Part shown: piece after piece, positions 61,059-64,000 of the stretch
Layout: every line of letters starts with the position of its first letter
Position numbering within the stretch: the stretch's first letter is position 1
Assembly: GCF_020085105.1 (NCBI RefSeq)
Contig: NC_058053.1
Location: forward strand, 12,706,388-12,770,387
Source: Siniperca chuatsi
Taxonomy: Eukaryota; Chordata; Actinopteri; Centrarchiformes; Sinipercidae
Length of the DNA stretch: 64,000 nucleotides
Direction of reading: 5' to 3'
Notes under the pieces: model-generated
The model's database searches: none
What the model was told of the DNA's origin: nothing
Seen by the model: only the letters and a program-made list of their open reading frames with translations
Position numbers and translations under genes: made by a program

Positions 61059-63177
61059 CAGGGGTCGCCACAGCGAATCATGTGCCTCCATCTAACCCTG
61101 TCCTCTGCATCCTCTTCACTCACACCAATTAACTTCATGTCCTCTCTCACTACATCCATAAATCTCCTCTTTGGTCTTTCTCTAGACCTCCTGCCTGGCA
61201 GCTCCAACCTCAGCATCCTTCTACCAATATGTTCACAGTCTCTCCTCTGAACATGTCCAAACCACCTCAATCTGGCCTCTCTGACTTTATCTCCGAAACA
61301 TCTAACACGAGCTGTCCCTCTGATGTACTCATTCCTGATCCTGTCCGTCCTCAACATCTTAAGCTCTGCTACCTCCAGCTCTGCCTCTTGTCTTTTCTTC
61401 AGTGCCACTGTCTCTAAACTGTGCTACATCGCTGGTCTCACCACCGTCTTGAACACCTTTCTTTTCATTCTTGCTGATACTTATTTATCACACAACACAC
61501 CCAACACTTTTCTCCACCCGTTCCAACCTGCTTGCACTCGCCTCTTCACCTCTTTTCCACCGTCTCCATTGCTCTGAACCGTTGACCCTAAGTACTTAAA
61601 GTCCTGCACCTTCTTCACCTCTGCTCCCTGTAACCTCACCGTTCCACCTGGGTCCCTCTCATTGACACACATGTATTCTGTCTTACTGCGGCTAAGCTTC
61701 ATTCCTCTGTTTTCCAGAGCAGACCTCCATCTCTCTAGATTTTCCTCCACCTGCTCCCTGCTCTCACTACAAATCACAATGTCATCCACAAACATCATAG
61801 TCCATGGAGATTCCTGTCTCACCTCATCTGTCAGCCTGTCCAGCACCAGAGCAAACAAGAAGGGGCTCAGAGCCGATCCTTGATGCAGACCCACCTCCAC
61901 CTTGAACTCCTCTGTCACACCTACAGCACACCTCACCATGGTCTTACAGCTCTCATACATGTCCTGCACCACTCTAACATACTTCTCTGCCACTCCAGAC
62001 TTCCTCATACAATACCACAGCTCCTCTCTCGGCACCCTGTCATACGCTTTCTCTAAATCTACGAAGACACAATGCAACTCCCTATGACCTTCTCTGTACT
62101 TCTCCATCAGCATCCTCAAAGCAAATACTGCATCTGTTGTACTCTTTCTAGGCATGAAACCATATTGCTGCTCACAAATGCTCACCTCTGCCCTTAGCCT
62201 AGCTTCCACTACTCTTTCCCACAACTTCATTGTATGGCTCATCAGCTTTATTCCTCTGTAGTTGCCACAGCTCGGTACATCTCTCTTGTTCTTAAAAATT
62301 GGCACCAGTACACTTCTCCTCCATTCCTCGGGCATCCTCTCACTCGCCAAGATCTTGTTAAACAAACTAGTCAGGAACTCTACTGCCACCTCTCCTAGAC
62401 ACTTCCATACCTCCACAGGTATGTCATCAGGACCAACTGCCTTTCCACTCTTCATCCTCTTCAACGTCCTCCTCACTTCACTCTTGCTAATCTTTGCTAC
62501 TTCCTGCTCCCCACCAGTCACATCTTCTACTCTTCGTTCCCTTTCATTTTCCTCATTCATCAACTCTTCAAAGTACTCCTTCCATCTTCCCATCACACTC
62601 CTGGCACCTGTCAATATATTTCCATCCTTATCTTTAATCACCCTAACCTGCTGCACATCCTTAGCATCTCTATCTCTTTGTCTGGCCAACCTGTACAAAT
62701 CCACCTCTCCCTCTTTAGTGTCCAACCTAGCATACAAGTCCTCATATGCTCTTTGTTTGGCCTTTGCCACCTCTACCTTCACCTTACGCTGCATCTCCCT
62801 GTACTCCTGTCTACTCTCTTCAGTCCTCTCAGTGTCCCACTTCTTCTTAGCTAACCTCTTTCACTGTATACACTCCTGAACTTTCTCGTTCCACCACCAA
62901 GTCTCCTTGTCCACTTTCCTCTTTCCAGATGACACACCGAGTACCCTCCTACCTGTCTCCTGATCACATTAGCTGTAGTGGTCCAGTCATCTGGGAGCAC
63001 TTCCTGACCACCCAGAGTCTGTCTCAGCTCCTCCCTGAAAACTACACAACATTCTTCCTTTTTCAACTTCCACCACTTCGTCCTCTGCTCTGCCTTTGTC
63101 CTCTTCATCTTCCTCAATACCAGAGACATTTTACACACTATCATCCTGTGTTGTCTGGCTGCACTCTCCCCTACCAC
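61059..63177 (-). pseudogene. Broken reverse transcriptase region of RTE-like LINE copy 2
   Basis: The open stretch 62794-61481 has the same reverse transcriptase motifs as copy 1 (GKAVGPDDIPVE, FVDLEKAYDRVP, SALSPFLFA, MMFVDDIVIC) and the same TAA after VLCDK. Upstream the frame is lost to a one-base deletion and a TGA. The C-terminal segment (61408-61058) lacks seven residues between KMLR and TDRIRN that copy 1 keeps. Confidence 0.85.
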
Positions 63178-63213
63178 TACTTTACAGTCTCTGGTCTCTT
63201 TCAGATTACAACG

Positions 63214-64000
63214 CTACAAGATGTAGTCCACCTGAGTGCTTCTACCTCCGCTCTTATATGTCACCCTATGTTCCTGCCTCTTCTGGAAGAAAGTGTTCAC
63301 TACAGCCATTTCCATCCTCTTTGCAAAGTCTACCACCATCTGTCCTTCTGCGTTCCTGTCCTGAAGACCAAACCTGCCCATCACATTCTCATCACCTCTG
63401 TTCCCTTCACCTACATGCCCATTGAAATCTGCACCAATCACCACTCTCTCACCTCTGGGGATGCTCTGCATCACTTCATCTAACTCACTCCAGAATTTCT
63501 CCTTCTCTTCTAACTCACATCCTACCTGTGGGGCATAACCACTCACAACATTGAACATCACCCCTTCAATTTCCAGCTTCAGACTCATCAACCTGTCAGA
63601 TACTCTTTTCACCTCTAGAACATTCCTCACAAACACCTCTTTCAGGATAACTCCTACTCTGTTTCTCTTCCTATCTGACCCATGGTAGAACAACTTGAAC
63701 CCTGCTCCTAAGCTTCTAGCCTTGCTACCTTTCCACCTGGTCTCCTGGACACACAGTATGTCCACCTTCCTTCTCTGCATCATGTCAATCAACTCTCTAG
63801 CCTTCCCTGTCATAGTCCCAACATTCAAAGTCCCTACTGTCAGTCCTACATTCTGTCTTCTTAGCTTTCCTCTTCTCTCTCTGCCTACGAACACACCTTC
63901 CTCCTCTCCTTCTTCGTCTTTGACCAACAGTAGTCCAATTTCCACCGGTACCCTGTAGGTCAACAGCACCGGTGGCGGTCGTTGTTAACCCGGGCCCTGA
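63214..64000 (-). pseudogene. Endonuclease domain of RTE-like LINE copy 2 (partial at window end)
   Basis: Exonuclease-endonuclease-phosphatase fold motifs of LINE endonucleases are visible: VGTLNVGTMTGK, DILCVQETRWKG, SGYAPQVG, VVIGADFNGHVG (the GDFN-type motif) and a final STQVDYIL before a TAG stop at 63214-63216. In related elements the frame continues into the reverse transcriptase, so this stop is probably a mutation. The 5' beginning is beyond or near the window edge. Confidence 0.8.

Larger units (their letters stand above)
61028..64000 (-). mobile_element. RTE-like LINE, near full-length copy 2 (cut by window end)
   Basis: A minus-strand non-LTR retrotransposon whose 3' end (AAAGGAAAAGAAGG tail) is at about 61028 and whose 5' part reaches the window edge. 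It encodes an apurinic-type endonuclease domain (63969-63214) and a reverse transcriptase domain (about 62794-61481). Against copy 1 the reverse transcriptase region differs at only about ten of 437 residues. Visible defects are a TAG after the endonuclease domain, a single-base deletion near 62961, a TGA near 62860 and a 21-base deletion near 61350. Confidence 0.88.

Overview
This is vertebrate nuclear DNA, most probably from a ray-finned (teleost) fish. Every protein gene is split by GT-AG introns, intron lengths are moderate, the proteins align residue by residue with vertebrate orthologues, and the interspersed repeats (RTE-like LINEs, a Penelope-like fragment, a Tc1 derivative, AT-rich hAT-like MITEs) are of the kinds common in teleosts. 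I saw no bacterial or viral gene set, CRISPR array, rRNA or tRNA.

Layout, left to right. 1-3441: noncoding, with one possible 5' exon of the next gene. 3509-12715 (+): map3k13 (LZK kinase), 13 coding exons, followed by a probable 3' UTR of about 3.2 kb. 16740-27187 (+): pfkl (liver-type phosphofructokinase), 22 coding exons encoding 780 residues. 28311-33594 (-): a six6os1/C14orf39-like synaptonemal complex gene, convergent with pfkl, with an RTE-like LINE in one intron in antisense orientation. 35307-36407 (+): tmem169, head-to-head with six6os1. 39434-47524 (+): xrcc5 (Ku80), 21 coding exons, 727 residues. 48202-58509 (-): col6a2 (collagen VI alpha-2), 27 coding exons, about 1042 residues, convergent with xrcc5; its noncoding first exon and TATA-like element lie near 60.4-60.57 kb. 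61028-64000 (-): a second, nearly identical RTE-like copy that runs off the window edge.

The six host genes do not form a pathway. They are separate housekeeping, signalling, meiotic, DNA-repair and extracellular-matrix genes. The tmem169-xrcc5 pair is a neighbourhood I recall as conserved in human. pfkl and col6a2 are both on human chromosome 21q, but here they flank genes whose human orthologues I recall on other chromosomes.

I found no new multi-gene system. The points worth a second look are mostly structural: an inverted pair of young LINE copies bracketing four genes, a Penelope-like fragment with long inverted arms and an intact target duplication, an internally folded-back Tc1 derivative, a MITE nested inside another element, a GC-AG intron and an extra triple-helix cysteine in col6a2, and perfect hairpins in an intron and between convergent gene ends. 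All exon boundaries were set by eye from splice signals, codon phase and family resemblance remembered from human proteins.
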